Below the pieces are notes generated by a model. It was not told the origin of the DNA. It made no database searches and saw only the letters and a program-made list of their open reading frames with translations. A stretch of 64,000 nt of DNA, from contig JAAFHZ010000004.1 of the NCBI GenBank assembly GCA_013297675.1, positions 29,694-93,693 on the forward strand. The letters are read 5' to 3'. This document shows positions 10,601 to 18,875 of the stretch, piece by piece. The stretch's first letter is position 1. Each line of letters opens with the position of its first letter. This stretch comes from Synechococcales cyanobacterium bin59.metabat.ball.084. GTDB lineage: Bacteria > Cyanobacteriota > Cyanobacteriia > Cyanobacteriales > Chamaesiphonaceae. The translations under genes were made by a program, and so were the position numbers.

Positions 10601-11401
10601 TTAGATATCTCCGAAGAGCTAGGCATTTCTTTGATTGAAGATTTAAACAATATTCAATGGGAAAATTTGTTACCTAGAATTAATTCCAGAATTGTGATGG
10701 ATTGTGATGATCGGGCAACAATAGACAATCTTTTGCCAATACAACTAACCACTAGCAGCTTATCAAATCTTTCAGTCACAGCCTTGGCAGAAGACAAGGG
10801 TAATATTGCAGTGCAAGAAAGACCTCCAGCTCTAAAGCACTCCCAGGATCAAATATCATCGCCCCAAACATCAAAAGCTCCTATTCGACTACATATTGGT
10901 GGTCAAGAGTATCATCAAGACTGGAAGATTTTTGATGCTTTGCCACGAGAGGAAGTAGATTTTATTGGTAATGCTAAAGACCTCAGTCAATTTGCCGATA
11001 ATTCAATAGCTGCTATTTACACTAGTCATGTACTAGAACATTTTCATTACCTACTTGATGATGAGTTATCATCAACTCTTAAAGAGTGGCATCGAGTGCT
11101 AGAGCCTGGTGGAGAACTAATGGTTAGTGTCCCAAACCTAAAAGTGATTTGTTCTTTATATGTAGATCCTCATACCCCAGCAAATGATCGATACCATCTA
11201 ATGAGAATGATCTTTGGTGGCCAATTAGATGAGTATGATGTTCATAAGGTCGGCTTTGATCAAGATATTTTAGGCATGTATTTACAAAATGCTGGTTTTC
11301 GTGATTTACAAGTAGTATCAGAATTTGGTTTGTTTAACGACTGTAGCTCATTATTATTTGGAGGTGTACCAATTAGTTTAAATATGATTGCCAAAAAATG
11401 A
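7643..11401 (+). CDS. Large multidomain glycosyltransferase (GT41/SPINDLY-like) with C-terminal methyltransferase
   Basis: A 1252-residue cytosolic protein with at least three parts. Residues 1 to about 290 look like a glycosyltransferase N-terminal region (VVTPGFVPNVGGVVALH). A helical stretch follows to about 530. Residues about 530-910 resemble the O-GlcNAc transferase/SPINDLY family (GT41), with SFPFAGTTSLIEPLQVGLP typical of its nucleotide-sugar site. An acidic linker leads to a SAM-methyltransferase-like domain from about 1082 (LHIGGQEYHQDW, then TSHVLEHF and LEPGGELMVSVPN). GT41 enzymes glycosylate Ser/Thr of proteins, and bacterial relatives modify flagellins and adhesins. It closes the acyl-amino-sugar block, so it may transfer and O-methylate that sugar. 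Domain limits are estimated by eye. Confidence 0.75.
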   Translation: MCTKERLNFIVVTPGFVPNVGGVVALHCLAKTIHEFNISCKIYDFSGCKTPNDIFDLYASESDINSSTIVVYPEVVPGNPLNAKHVVRWILCEVGIHCPADIYSTWGENDFVYHYNTFNVTKNVNSYNLLSPIWINPKLQNQQKSRDGYCHIIRKGHKFHQPLEYIHPHDSLLLEDEISQEVLIHIFNTKKYLISYDPYSYISIMAALCGCVSIIAPLKNTTKKQWLASLSISAFLECYEEEDLKGIAYGLAEIDYAQNTLLDVSRQQDISVQYGKRTVKKFINDLIDAIDTSSAPLDDFKNQKILNVSDVFFSDFVALHKLKTLDTFNGLQLSRRQLAEQCLNLEAHQIASWYQGLSGKIQPMLLHENNENRNTSLEDQQFINSLLTLIAQEADQPENIRILLAAMLYYRADEMPLSCDLSKIPDWLLSDYLKYLFPRSVVFYQIEESEKYYVYMCKWIDYLHSAIINHSDHSYWHQIVDIFVQVANFIPININNHNLKDVYVKRAEIIEFFLKINGHELEYEFNHLPLAKKKIKLGIIVYQNIPSAETFATLPFYEYLSRDFEVFLYTIRKSEGALAEYCRSCVNHAKLLPNDFEGQINSIREDNLDILFFGGNVTAITNQMCLLASHRLARIQVTSGGSIATTGLKNMDYFISGTLTDPDQNAQLQYQEKLLQIPGTAHCFSYGNDEVIAQIEVDRSSLNISPEVVVFTSGANLFKIVPELFHAWAKIIAQVPDAVLMLLPYGPNWSKSYIKQPFEENLIHIFAEYGLSVDQLIILDPQPVPNRADVKSYYQIADIYLDSFPFAGTTSLIEPLQVGLPVIARQGNCFRSAMGAAMIQSLGIADLVATSEESYIQLAVNLGNNIALRQQKSIEVQTKMQNNPSFLDSRAYAAKIGALFIDLFDQYTKNAQNESLQLRDTNLMVFPDWNQSEESVGNELQQVIQTLATQPNAQNTTLLIDTTNIATEDAQMFLSSIAMNIMMEEDLDISEELGISLIEDLNNIQWENLLPRINSRIVMDCDDRATIDNLLPIQLTTSSLSNLSVTALAEDKGNIAVQERPPALKHSQDQISSPQTSKAPIRLHIGGQEYHQDWKIFDALPREEVDFIGNAKDLSQFADNSIAAIYTSHVLEHFHYLLDDELSSTLKEWHRVLEPGGELMVSVPNLKVICSLYVDPHTPANDRYHLMRMIFGGQLDEYDVHKVGFDQDILGMYLQNAGFRDLQVVSEFGLFNDCSSLLFGGVPISLNMIAKK

Positions 11402-11422
11402 TTTTGGTAAGGGATAGTAAGA

Positions 11423-12271
11423 TTATTCCTCATCCATTGATAGGATTGGTGAGGTTGATTGGGAAAGTAAGCGACTAGAGCCGCAGTGTGGACAAGGAAT
11501 CTTATCGGCGCTAAGACTGGGAATAGGTAAACCGCAGTCATAGCACATGCGATAGTTTCCTGGTTCCAAGTTATGGGTGACAGCCACCCGTTCATCGAAG
11601 ACAAAGCAGTCACCTTGCCATTGACTTTCGGCTGCGGGGATTTGTTCGAGATAGTTTAAGATGCCGCCTTCTAGGTGATAGACCTCAGAAAATCCTTCAG
11701 CGAGTAATAACGAAGTCGCTTTTTCGCAGCGAATACCGCCGGTACAAAACATTGCTACTTTACGGTGTTTAGTCGGGTTGAGATTTTGACGCACGTATTC
11801 AGGAAAATCGGTGAAGGCATCGGTATGAGGATCGATCGATCCCTTAAACGTGCCAATCTCTACTTCATAAGCATTGCGAGTATCGATGACTAAAACCTCA
11901 GGATCTTGAATAAGAGCATTCCAATCTTGTGGTGCTACATAGGTGCCTACTTGTTTGCTGGGATTGGCTAAGGGTTGTCGGAGCGTGACAATCTCGGCTT
12001 TGATTTTAATTTTTAGCTTAGAAAAAGGCGGTTTGCCAGTGCAGATAGCAGATTTATGGCTGAGATCGGCAAAGCGCGGGTCTTGGCGCAAAAAAGACAA
12101 CGCAGCATTGACAGTTTCGGTACTGCCACAGATCGAGCCATTGATACCTTCGGTGGCAATTAAGATGGTGCCCTTAATTTCGTGGGCTTCGCAGTAGCTC
12201 TGTAACTGCGCTTGTAATTCTGGGCAGTTGTCGATCGCAATAAATTTATAAAAGCTGGCAATGGCAATCAT
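11423..12271 (-). CDS. trhO: tRNA uridine(34) hydroxylase, rhodanese fold (TrhO/YceA)
   Basis: A 282-residue TrhO-family enzyme, which forms 5-hydroxyuridine at wobble position 34 of tRNAs in an oxygen-dependent reaction. The active-site Cys lies in the rhodanese loop FCTGGIRCEK, with a second Cys typical of the family. N-terminal YKFIAI, IKGTILIATEGINGS and the later YHLEGGILNYLE are characteristic. A C-terminal extension has two CxxC pairs (CYDCG, CPHCG) likely to bind zinc. The frame opens at an ATG at 12289, but I prefer the ATG at 12271: it has GGGAG upstream, and a TATAAT sits just before the longer start. It converges on the preceding glycosyltransferase gene with a 21-base gap. Confidence 0.88.
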   Translation of the reverse strand: MIAIASFYKFIAIDNCPELQAQLQSYCEAHEIKGTILIATEGINGSICGSTETVNAALSFLRQDPRFADLSHKSAICTGKPPFSKLKIKIKAEIVTLRQPLANPSKQVGTYVAPQDWNALIQDPEVLVIDTRNAYEVEIGTFKGSIDPHTDAFTDFPEYVRQNLNPTKHRKVAMFCTGGIRCEKATSLLLAEGFSEVYHLEGGILNYLEQIPAAESQWQGDCFVFDERVAVTHNLEPGNYRMCYDCGLPIPSLSADKIPCPHCGSSRLLSQSTSPILSMDEE

Positions 12272-12298
12272 CCCAAGACTCCCGAACATCGACCTGCC

Positions 12299-12304
12299 AT
12301 TATA
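12299..12304 (-). promoter_or_regulatory. Candidate -10 box upstream of trhO
   Basis: On the minus strand this reads TATAAT. It is about 28 bases before the preferred ATG of trhO, so transcription would begin close to the longer start and favours the shorter protein. No convincing -35 element is seen. Confidence 0.35.
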
Positions 12305-12326
12305 GCACCGCGCTCATTGCGTGAGT

Positions 12327-12764
12327 CTATTTGGGCGGCTGCTGCTGGGCTTTTTTGATCGCTGCTTTTTTCTTGCGCACTTTGACGGCTAAGGCTGCCC
12401 GATCGACCAAAAATCCGGCCACCGGGATTTCTTGAAATTCGCGCTCGGCTTCTAGTTTTTTTAGCTCGGTATAATCCACCCACTGGATGCAGTTGACTGG
12501 ACAGGTATCGATCGCCTCTTGCACGGTGTCTGCGGAGTCACCATCTTGGCGAACTACTCTCGATCGACCGTTTTCTGGCTCTATGTAAAAAGTGTTGCGG
12601 GCGACATGGGCGCAGAACTTACAGCCAATGCAGGTTAATTCGTCTACATATACTCCCCGCTGGCGCACGATGCCGCCCAGCTCTGGCTCAAAACCAGAGC
12701 GATCGCTGATATCTCGCAGTACACCGCCCAACTCTGGCGAGTTATTTGGGGCGTTACCGCTCAC
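12327..12764 (-). CDS. 4Fe-4S ferredoxin
   Basis: A 145-residue small iron-sulfur protein. One [4Fe-4S] site is visible: CIGCKFC (C-x2-C-x2-C) at about residues 45-51, completed by Cys-Pro in DTCPVNC near residue 89. The N-terminal 40 residues and the basic Lys-rich C-terminus are extensions beyond the ferredoxin fold. It starts with GTG and overlaps the ycf35 stop by one base (TAGTG), so it is translationally coupled. The triplet DUF2997 - Ycf35 - ferredoxin looks like one operon and hints that the ferredoxin serves a Ycf35-linked reaction that has not been defined. Confidence 0.85.
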   Translation of the reverse strand: MSGNAPNNSPELGGVLRDISDRSGFEPELGGIVRQRGVYVDELTCIGCKFCAHVARNTFYIEPENGRSRVVRQDGDSADTVQEAIDTCPVNCIQWVDYTELKKLEAEREFQEIPVAGFLVDRAALAVKVRKKKAAIKKAQQQPPK

Positions 12765-13150
12765 TATGCGGACCAGCGCTGTACGACTAACCGCACAGAG
12801 CCGTCTTGCTGATTGTGTTCTTCGGCCACTTGGAAGCCTTGCTGGGCTGCGGATTCTTTGACTGCATGGTAGGCATAGCGCTGTGTAATTTGACTCAAGA
12901 ATCTATCTACCGACCAATTTTGCTGCCAGAACTGGAGGTCAGCAACTAGCTCATATTCTTGGCCATTGTGGCTAAAACCTACGTCATAGCCATTTTCTTG
13001 GGCAATCACCACATCTGCCGTGAGGCTTTGTCCCTGATACCCGCGTACTTGCTGCGGACCACTTTTCCATTCAACGCCTAGGTCGCTGAGGGCTGCGGCT
13101 AAGAATTCCACTTTGCGAATTTGAGTTTTGATGTTGCTAAAGTGAGACAT
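12764..13150 (-). CDS. ycf35: Ycf35 / DUF1257 family protein
   Basis: A 128-residue protein of the DUF1257 (Ycf35) family, conserved in cyanobacteria and some red-lineage plastids and with no established function. Recognised from the N-terminus MSHFSNIKTQI, the central VVIAQENGYDVGF and QRYAYHAVKESA. No cysteine cluster, signal peptide or membrane segment. It lies 34 bases after the DUF2997 gene and overlaps the ferredoxin start. Confidence 0.85.
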   Translation of the reverse strand: MSHFSNIKTQIRKVEFLAAALSDLGVEWKSGPQQVRGYQGQSLTADVVIAQENGYDVGFSHNGQEYELVADLQFWQQNWSVDRFLSQITQRYAYHAVKESAAQQGFQVAEEHNQQDGSVRLVVQRWSA

Positions 13151-13184
13151 AAGATTTTGGGGGAAAGAAGATAGTGGTGATGGG

Positions 13185-13391
13185 TTACCAAGTAGTAAAG
13201 TTGGTGTCTATAACAGCCTGAGTATTTTCTTGTTCAAAGAACTCTGCTGTAGGCTGGTGGGCAACTACCCGACCGAGGACTGCTTCAATTTCGGCTGTTA
13301 CCTTGGCACAAGAGCTGCCGACGATGCCCGTGACTGTTTCTTGCACTCGTCCATCTGGGTAGATTACGAATTCCAAGGTTTCCATGGTCAT
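13185..13391 (-). CDS. DUF2997 family protein
   Basis: A 68-residue protein matching the DUF2997 pattern: a short beta-rich start (LEFVIYPDGRVQETVTGI) followed by a helical segment containing a Cys (GSSCAKVTAEIE). It is the first gene of the DUF2997 - ycf35 - ferredoxin group. An ATG two codons downstream is an alternative start. Function unknown. Confidence 0.78.
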   Translation of the reverse strand: MTMETLEFVIYPDGRVQETVTGIVGSSCAKVTAEIEAVLGRVVAHQPTAEFFEQENTQAVIDTNFTTW

Positions 13392-13775
13392 GAGCGATAC
13401 CGGTTGCGGTTAAAGTTTGGGAATAATCTGGCTCAAGAGTTGAGTCTTAAAATCTGACGAGATAAATCGCCACAAAAGTCTTTGCTTGTAGATGTAAGTA
13501 CTCCCCTGTAAGTTTCGCGCAAGTTCCTTGAAGAGTCAAGAACATTGTTAAGTTTTGCAAACCAATTGTGAGATTGACCACTATCAGGGTTGAAGCTGCT
13601 GAAATTCCTACGTTCTGCAATGCGAAAGCTCACTTTCCAGTTGCAAAGATTAAGAAGTAATTTTTTGAAAAAGATGTGCTCGCTTGAATGAACTAGCTGC
13701 CGTCTATATAAAAAACCAAAGCCAGTACAAAAATGGCTTTGGTCATTGTGGGCTGTTCAGAGTGAGCCTTGCAAC
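13392..13775. other. Intergenic region without a convincing gene
   Basis: 384 bases between the DUF2997 gene and the small exported-protein gene, both on the minus strand. It should hold the promoter of the DUF2997 operon, but I see no clear -35/-10 pair. A minus-strand open frame at 13433-13633 has no recognisable protein character. The only clear element is the terminator at 13709-13742. Confidence 0.6.
13709..13742 (-). terminator. Rho-independent terminator of the small exported-protein gene
   Basis: Read on the minus strand: CCAAAGCCA, a 9-base loop, TGGCTTTGG, then TTTTTTATATA. The perfect 9-bp stem (13716-13724 with 13734-13742) and T-run lie just after the stop of the gene at 13776. 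Confidence 0.85.
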
Positions 13776-14072
13776 TTACCTTTGGTAATAGTCACTGCGA
13801 TCGCAGTCGTTGTCGGCGTATTGTCTTTCTAACCATTTAACCTTGCGGTATTCTTCGTCTTCCCGAGCATCTTGGATCTTGATGCGCAGCTCTTTACAAA
13901 TGCGAGGCTCACGGTATTCTCGACTGCGGTAATCTCGATCTTTTTGAGCATGAGATTCGCCGCCGTGGTCATATCCTGCGTTAGCCGCAGGCAAGTTGAT
14001 GGCTCCAACTAAAGCCATGGCCGAAAAGCAGCCCATAGCAGTCATTTGCAGCTTAGACAAAGTAATAGACAT
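13776..14072 (-). CDS. Small exported Arg/Tyr-rich protein of unknown function
   Basis: A 98-residue protein with a typical Sec signal peptide (positive start, hydrophobic core AMGCFSAMALVGAINL, likely cleavage after AANA). The mature part of about 65 residues is highly charged and rich in Arg, Tyr, Asp and Glu, with two cysteines (RICKEL, DNDCDR) that could form a disulfide in the periplasm. A strong terminator follows, so it is a single-gene unit. I recognise no family. Confidence 0.65.
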   Translation of the reverse strand: MSITLSKLQMTAMGCFSAMALVGAINLPAANAGYDHGGESHAQKDRDYRSREYREPRICKELRIKIQDAREDEEYRKVKWLERQYADNDCDRSDYYQR

Positions 14073-14218
14073 ATATCTATCGTCCCCTGGAGTAAGTTAT
14101 TTGGAGAGGAATCTCCTAAACATGGGTAGACATGTTTGTGGTGGTGACTGTTACAGGCGGTAATATGTTCCTTGGGCGATTCCTGGGGTTGTGTGAAAAA
14201 TAAAACATCGATCGAAGT

Positions 14219-14248
14219 TTGACATGATCGCACACAGTCTGCTACTTT
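14219..14248 (+). promoter_or_regulatory. Candidate promoter of the str (rpsL) operon
   Basis: TTGACA at 14219-14224 and TACTTT at 14243-14248, 18 bases apart, about 50 bases before the rpsL start. This is the best sigma-70-like pair in the gap between the divergent minus-strand gene and rpsL. Confidence 0.45.
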
Positions 14249-14300
14249 GGTAATTTGTCCACTGTTGGAAACTCCTTTGGAGCTGTCAATTTTGTAACTT

Positions 14301-14684
14301 ATGCCAACCATTCAACAGCTCATTCGCAAAGCCCGCGAAGACTATGTAATTAAAACCAAGTCTCCGGCATTAAAGCAGTGTCCACAACGCCGTGGAGTCT
14401 GTACTCGGGTGTATACCACCACCCCCAAGAAGCCCAACTCTGCTCTACGCAAAGTGGCTCGGGTGCGTCTTACCTCTGGTTTTGAGGTGACAGCTTATAT
14501 TCCCGGAATCGGTCACAACCTGCAAGAGCACTCGGTGGTGATGATTCGCGGCGGACGGGTCAAAGATTTACCCGGTGTGAGATATCACATTATTCGTGGC
14601 ACCTTAGATACTTCTGGAGTGAAGGATCGTAAGCAAGGTCGCTCTAAGTATGGAGCCAAGAGACCTAAAGTTGCTGCCAAGTAA
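14301..14684 (+). CDS. rpsL: 30S ribosomal protein S12
   Basis: A 127-residue S12, a decoding-centre protein of the small ribosomal subunit. The conserved loops [13 protein letters not shown] and [15 protein letters not shown] are present. Both carry the wild-type lysines at the two sites where changes usually give streptomycin resistance, so a streptomycin-sensitive S12 is expected. It heads the cyanobacterial order rpsL-rpsG-fusA-tuf-rpsJ. Confidence 0.98.
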   Translation: MPTIQQLIRKAREDYVIKTKSPALKQCPQRRGVCTRVYTTTPKKPNSALRKVARVRLTSGFEVTAYIPGIGHNLQEHSVVMIRGGRVKDLPGVRYHIIRGTLDTSGVKDRKQGRSKYGAKRPKVAAK

Positions 14685-14817
14685 GATGTGATTGCCCATG
14701 CTGAGGGTATTTTTACTTTTTTACTGTTTCACTACTCCAATATTTCCAGCGGATTGCCCCCAACCTGTTCGCTAGGGAGCCATTTAACCTTCTTCAGCCC
14801 TATCGATCGTAATTTTT

Positions 14818-15288
14818 ATGTCTCGTCGTACCACAGTCCCCAAAAGACCCGTTCCCCCAGACTCCGTATACAACAGCCGCCTAGTTAGCATGATGGTTAG
14901 AAGAATCATGTACAGCGGCAAGAAGTCGATCGCCTTGAATATTGTGTATGACGCAATGAAGCTGATCGAAGAGCGCACCGGCACCGAGCCACTAGAGACT
15001 TTTGAAAAAGCCGTGCGTAACACCACTCCCTTAGTAGAAGTCAAAGGTCGGCGGGTCGGTGGGGCTACTTATCAAGTGCCTATGGAAGTACGACCCGATC
15101 GGGGCACTGCTTTAGCCATGCGCTGGTTAATTAATTATTCTCGCTCTAGAGCAGGTAAAAGCATGGCGATTAAATTGGCTAATGAGCTGATGGATGCAGC
15201 CAATGAAACCGGCAGTGCGATTCGCAAGCGAGAAGAAGTGCACCGGATGGCCGATGCCAACAAGGCATTTGCTCATTACCGCTATTAG
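14818..15288 (+). CDS. rpsG: 30S ribosomal protein S7
   Basis: A 156-residue S7, the primary 16S rRNA-binding protein that nucleates assembly of the 30S head. Signature stretches [15 protein letters not shown] and [15 protein letters not shown] are intact and the length is normal. It follows rpsL after 133 bases that contain no gene. Confidence 0.98.
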   Translation: MSRRTTVPKRPVPPDSVYNSRLVSMMVRRIMYSGKKSIALNIVYDAMKLIEERTGTEPLETFEKAVRNTTPLVEVKGRRVGGATYQVPMEVRPDRGTALAMRWLINYSRSRAGKSMAIKLANELMDAANETGSAIRKREEVHRMADANKAFAHYRY

Positions 15289-15460
15289 GTTCTTGTGGAG
15301 TCCAAGCTTGCTCTAGATTGCCTAAATCCACATCGCTTTGCATTGAGCGATATTAGAATGTAGGAGTTTAGAGCATGGCGGGCGATCGAGATTTTCTAAA
15401 AAGTATACAATCGTAACAATATCAATTTATTTAAGGACACAAACACCTCAGGAGGTAATC

Positions 15461-17548
15461 GTGCCACGTACCGTCCCGTTTGAAAGAGTACGCAACATCG
15501 GGATTGCAGCCCACATCGACGCGGGCAAGACCACCACTACCGAGCGAATTCTTTATTACTCTGGTGTAGTTCACAAAATTGGTGAAGTACACGACGGAAA
15601 TGCTACCACCGACTGGATGGAGCAAGAGAAAGAGCGCGGCATTACCATTACCGCCGCTGCTATCAGTACTAGCTGGAAAGATCATAAGATCAACATTATT
15701 GACACCCCTGGACACGTAGACTTTACCATTGAGGTAGAGCGCTCCATGCGGGTACTAGATGGGGTAATTGCAGTTTTCTGTTCGGTGGGTGGCGTGCAGC
15801 CTCAGTCGGAGACGGTATGGCGGCAAGCCAATCGGTACAGCGTGCCTCGGATCGTGTTTGTGAACAAAATGGATCGCACTGGTGCGAACTTCTATAAAGT
15901 CTACGAGCAAGTTTGCGATCGACTCAAATCTAACGCCGTGCCTGTGCAGATTCCGATCGGTGCTGAAGCTGGCTTTCAGGGCGTGGTAGATCTAGTGACG
16001 ATGCGGGCGTTCATCCATAAAGATGATATTGGCAAAGACATCGAAGAAGTCGATATCCCGGCTGATCTAGCTGAGAAAGCCGCTGAATTTCGGTTGAAGT
16101 TGGTGGAGGCAGCCGCTGAAACCACTGACGAGTTGATGGAGAAGTACCTCGAAGGTGGCGACCTCTCCCAAGACGAAATCAAATTGGCTTTGCGCAAAGG
16201 CACCGTTACCGGGGCGATCGTGCCAATGTTCTGTGGTTCAGCCTTTAAGAACAAAGGCGTACAACAGTTGCTGGATGGGGTCATTGACTATCTGCCAGCT
16301 CCTACTGAAGTGCCACCAATTAAGGGCATCGTTCCCGATGCTCCAGAAGGCGGAAACGAAGTAGAGCGTCATGCCGACGACAACGAGCCTTTTGCTGCTT
16401 TAGCATTTAAGATCATGTCCGACAAGTTCGGTCGTTTGACTTTCATCCGGGTATACTCGGGCGTAGTCAAAACCGGAACCTACGTACTAAACTCTGCCAA
16501 GAATAAGCGAGAGCGGGTATCCCGCCTGATTATTCTCAAAGCAGATGATCGGCAAGAAGTTGACGAGCTGCGGGCTGGGGACTTAGGAGCGGTACTGGGT
16601 CTAAAGGATACCTTTACTGGTGATACTCTCTGTGATGAAAACAGCCCAGTAATTCTGGAATCGCTGTTTATTCCAGAACCGGTGATTTCATTGGCCGTAG
16701 AGCCTAAGACCAAAGGAGACATGGAGAAGCTTGGCAAAGCGCTCCAATCTCTATCCGAAGAAGATCCCACTTTCCGGGTACATACTGACCCGGAAACCAA
16801 CCAGACCGTAATTGCTGGGATGGGTGAACTGCACCTAGAAATCTTGGTAGACCGGATGCTGCGGGAGTTTAAGGTAGAAGCGAATATTGGTGCCCCTCAG
16901 GTGGCCTATCGTGAAACCATCCGCAAGTCAGTCAAGATGGAAGGCAAGTACATTAAGCAGAGTGGTGGTAACGGCAACTACGGTCACGTAGTAATTGAAG
17001 TCGCCCCTGGAGAACCCGGCAGCGGTCTGGAGTTTGTCTCCAAGATCGTCGGTGGTTCGGTACCGAAGCAGTACATCAACCCGATCGAGCAAGGGATTCG
17101 CGAAAGATGCGAATCTGGCATTTTGGCTGGCTACCCAGTAATCGACTTAAAAGTTACCCTGATTGATGGTTCCTACCACGAGGTAGACTCCAACGAAATG
17201 GCTTTTAAGTTTGCCAGCTCGATCGCCATCAAAGATGCTGTACTAAAGGCTACCCCCGTCTTGCTGGAACCCAGCATGAAAGTGGAAGTAGAAGTACCCG
17301 AAGACTACATCGGTAACGTCATCGGCGATCTCAACTCCCGGCGCGGTCAGGTAGAAGGCCAAGACTCCAGTCAAGGCATTGCCAAAGTAATGGCCAAGGT
17401 GCCCCTAGCAGAAATGTTTGGCTATGCCACAACAATCCGCTCCAACACCCAAGGTCGCGGTGTTTTCTCGATGGAGTTTAGTCACTACGAGGAAGTCCCG
17501 CGCAACGTTGCTGAAACTATCGTCGCCAAAAATAAAGGCGTCAGGTAA
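15461..17548 (+). CDS. fusA: Elongation factor G
   Basis: A 695-residue translocation GTPase. The G1 motif AHIDAGKTT, the switch [10 protein letters not shown] and the NKMDRTGA specificity motif are all present, followed by the usual domains II-V. Translation starts at GTG 15461 behind a near-ideal Shine-Dalgarno sequence AGGAGGT at 15450-15456. The 172-base gap after rpsG may hold an extra promoter, since EF-G is needed in higher amounts than S7. Only one fusA copy is seen here. Confidence 0.98.
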   Translation: MPRTVPFERVRNIGIAAHIDAGKTTTTERILYYSGVVHKIGEVHDGNATTDWMEQEKERGITITAAAISTSWKDHKINIIDTPGHVDFTIEVERSMRVLDGVIAVFCSVGGVQPQSETVWRQANRYSVPRIVFVNKMDRTGANFYKVYEQVCDRLKSNAVPVQIPIGAEAGFQGVVDLVTMRAFIHKDDIGKDIEEVDIPADLAEKAAEFRLKLVEAAAETTDELMEKYLEGGDLSQDEIKLALRKGTVTGAIVPMFCGSAFKNKGVQQLLDGVIDYLPAPTEVPPIKGIVPDAPEGGNEVERHADDNEPFAALAFKIMSDKFGRLTFIRVYSGVVKTGTYVLNSAKNKRERVSRLIILKADDRQEVDELRAGDLGAVLGLKDTFTGDTLCDENSPVILESLFIPEPVISLAVEPKTKGDMEKLGKALQSLSEEDPTFRVHTDPETNQTVIAGMGELHLEILVDRMLREFKVEANIGAPQVAYRETIRKSVKMEGKYIKQSGGNGNYGHVVIEVAPGEPGSGLEFVSKIVGGSVPKQYINPIEQGIRERCESGILAGYPVIDLKVTLIDGSYHEVDSNEMAFKFASSIAIKDAVLKATPVLLEPSMKVEVEVPEDYIGNVIGDLNSRRGQVEGQDSSQGIAKVMAKVPLAEMFGYATTIRSNTQGRGVFSMEFSHYEEVPRNVAETIVAKNKGVR

Positions 17549-17560
17549 ACAGCCAAATTC

Positions 17561-17591
17561 AGTCAAAGAGTCTGCATAAGACCCTTTGACT
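17561..17591 (+). other. Intercistronic hairpin between fusA and tuf
   Basis: AGTCAAAG (17561-17568) and CTTTGACT (17584-17591) can pair across a 15-base loop, with one further G-C pair possible inside. No T-run follows, so it is more likely an mRNA processing or stability element than a terminator. Confidence 0.4.
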
Positions 17592-17628
17592 GCTAATATC
17601 AACCAGAGGAATATAAGGAATTAGTTAC

Positions 17629-18858
17629 ATGGCACGCGCTAAATTTGAACGGACTAAACCCCACGTCAACATTGGTACCATCGGTCACGTAGATCATGGC
17701 AAAACCACTTTGACTGCTGCAATCACGATGTCTCTGGCCGCAAATGGTCAGGCCATGGGTCGCAAGTATGATGAAATCGACGCGGCTCCAGAAGAAAAGG
17801 CGCGTGGTATTACCATCAACACCGCCCACGTAGAGTACGAAACTAACGATCGGCACTATGCCCACGTAGACTGTCCAGGACACGCTGATTATGTGAAAAA
17901 CATGATCACTGGCGCAGCCCAAATGGATGGCGGTATTTTGGTCGTATCGGCTGCTGATGGCCCAATGCCCCAAACTCGTGAGCACATTTTGCTGGCGAAG
18001 CAAGTAGGCGTACCCAACCTGGTAATCTTTTTGAACAAAAAAGACATGGTAGATGATGATGAATTGTTAGAACTCGTTGAAATGGAAGTGCGCGAACTGC
18101 TGACTTCTTATGACTTCGACGGTGACAATATTCCGATCATCGCTGGTTCAGCCCTAAAAGCTCTAGAGCAAATGGCTGCTAACCCCAAGACCCAAAAAGG
18201 CGAAAACGAGTGGGTAGACAAAATCTACGACTTGATGGCCGCTGTAGATAGCTTCATCCCTACCCCTGAGCGGGAAGTTGATAAGCCTTTCTTGATGGCA
18301 ATTGAGGACGTGTTCTCGATTACTGGTCGTGGTACGGTAGCCACCGGCAGAATCGAGCGCGGTATCGTGAAGGTTCAGGATGAAGTGGAAATTATCGGTC
18401 TGAAAGATGTCCGTAAAACCACCATCACCGGGATCGAAATGTTCAAGAAATCCCTGGAGCAAGGGATGGCTGGAGATAACGCTGGTGTGCTGATGCGCGG
18501 TATTCAAAAAACCGACATTGAGCGCGGCATGGTAATTGCTAAACCAGGTACCATTAAGCCACACACACAGTTTGAAGGTGAAGTATATGTTCTCACCGAC
18601 AAAGAAGGTGGTCGCAAGACTCCTTTCTTCCCCGGCTATCGCCCCCAGTTCTATGTGCGCACCACTGACGTAACTGGCGACATCAAAGCATTTACTGCTG
18701 ATGATGGCTCCGCTGCCGAAATGGTAATGCCTGGAGACCGGGTGAAAATGACCGTAGAACTAATTTGTCCAGTAGCGATCGAGCAAGGTATGCGCTTTGC
18801 GATTCGTGAAGGTGGTAGAACCATCGGCTCTGGTGTAGTTTCTAAAATTATCAAGTAG
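17629..18858 (+). CDS. tuf: Elongation factor Tu
   Basis: A 409-residue EF-Tu, the GTPase that delivers aminoacyl-tRNA to the ribosome. GHVDHGKTT (G1), DCPGHADY (G3) and NKKDMVDD (G4) are intact, as are the domain II and III signatures. The start ATG follows AAGGA about 13 bases upstream. A strong hairpin directly after the stop separates it from rpsJ. Confidence 0.98.
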   Translation: MARAKFERTKPHVNIGTIGHVDHGKTTLTAAITMSLAANGQAMGRKYDEIDAAPEEKARGITINTAHVEYETNDRHYAHVDCPGHADYVKNMITGAAQMDGGILVVSAADGPMPQTREHILLAKQVGVPNLVIFLNKKDMVDDDELLELVEMEVRELLTSYDFDGDNIPIIAGSALKALEQMAANPKTQKGENEWVDKIYDLMAAVDSFIPTPEREVDKPFLMAIEDVFSITGRGTVATGRIERGIVKVQDEVEIIGLKDVRKTTITGIEMFKKSLEQGMAGDNAGVLMRGIQKTDIERGMVIAKPGTIKPHTQFEGEVYVLTDKEGGRKTPFFPGYRPQFYVRTTDVTGDIKAFTADDGSAAEMVMPGDRVKMTVELICPVAIEQGMRFAIREGGRTIGSGVVSKIIK

Positions 18859-18875
18859 ATCAACCGATCAACCCA

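Noticed and set aside
1373..11401. Polyketide or fatty acid pathway (because of KAS III, ACP, SDR)
   Set aside because: No elongating KAS, acyltransferase/malonyl loading, dehydratase or thioesterase is encoded; the DegT aminotransferase, PglD-like enzyme and glycosyltransferase favour a sugar-modification role.
13433..13633. Minus-strand open frame of 66 residues between DUF2997 and the small exported-protein gene
   Set aside because: Composition is not protein-like, there is no ribosome-binding site and no family resemblance; likely chance.
14042..14311. Minus-strand open frame overlapping the rpsL promoter region
   Set aside because: It covers the start of rpsL and the upstream signal-peptide gene on another frame and has no protein character.
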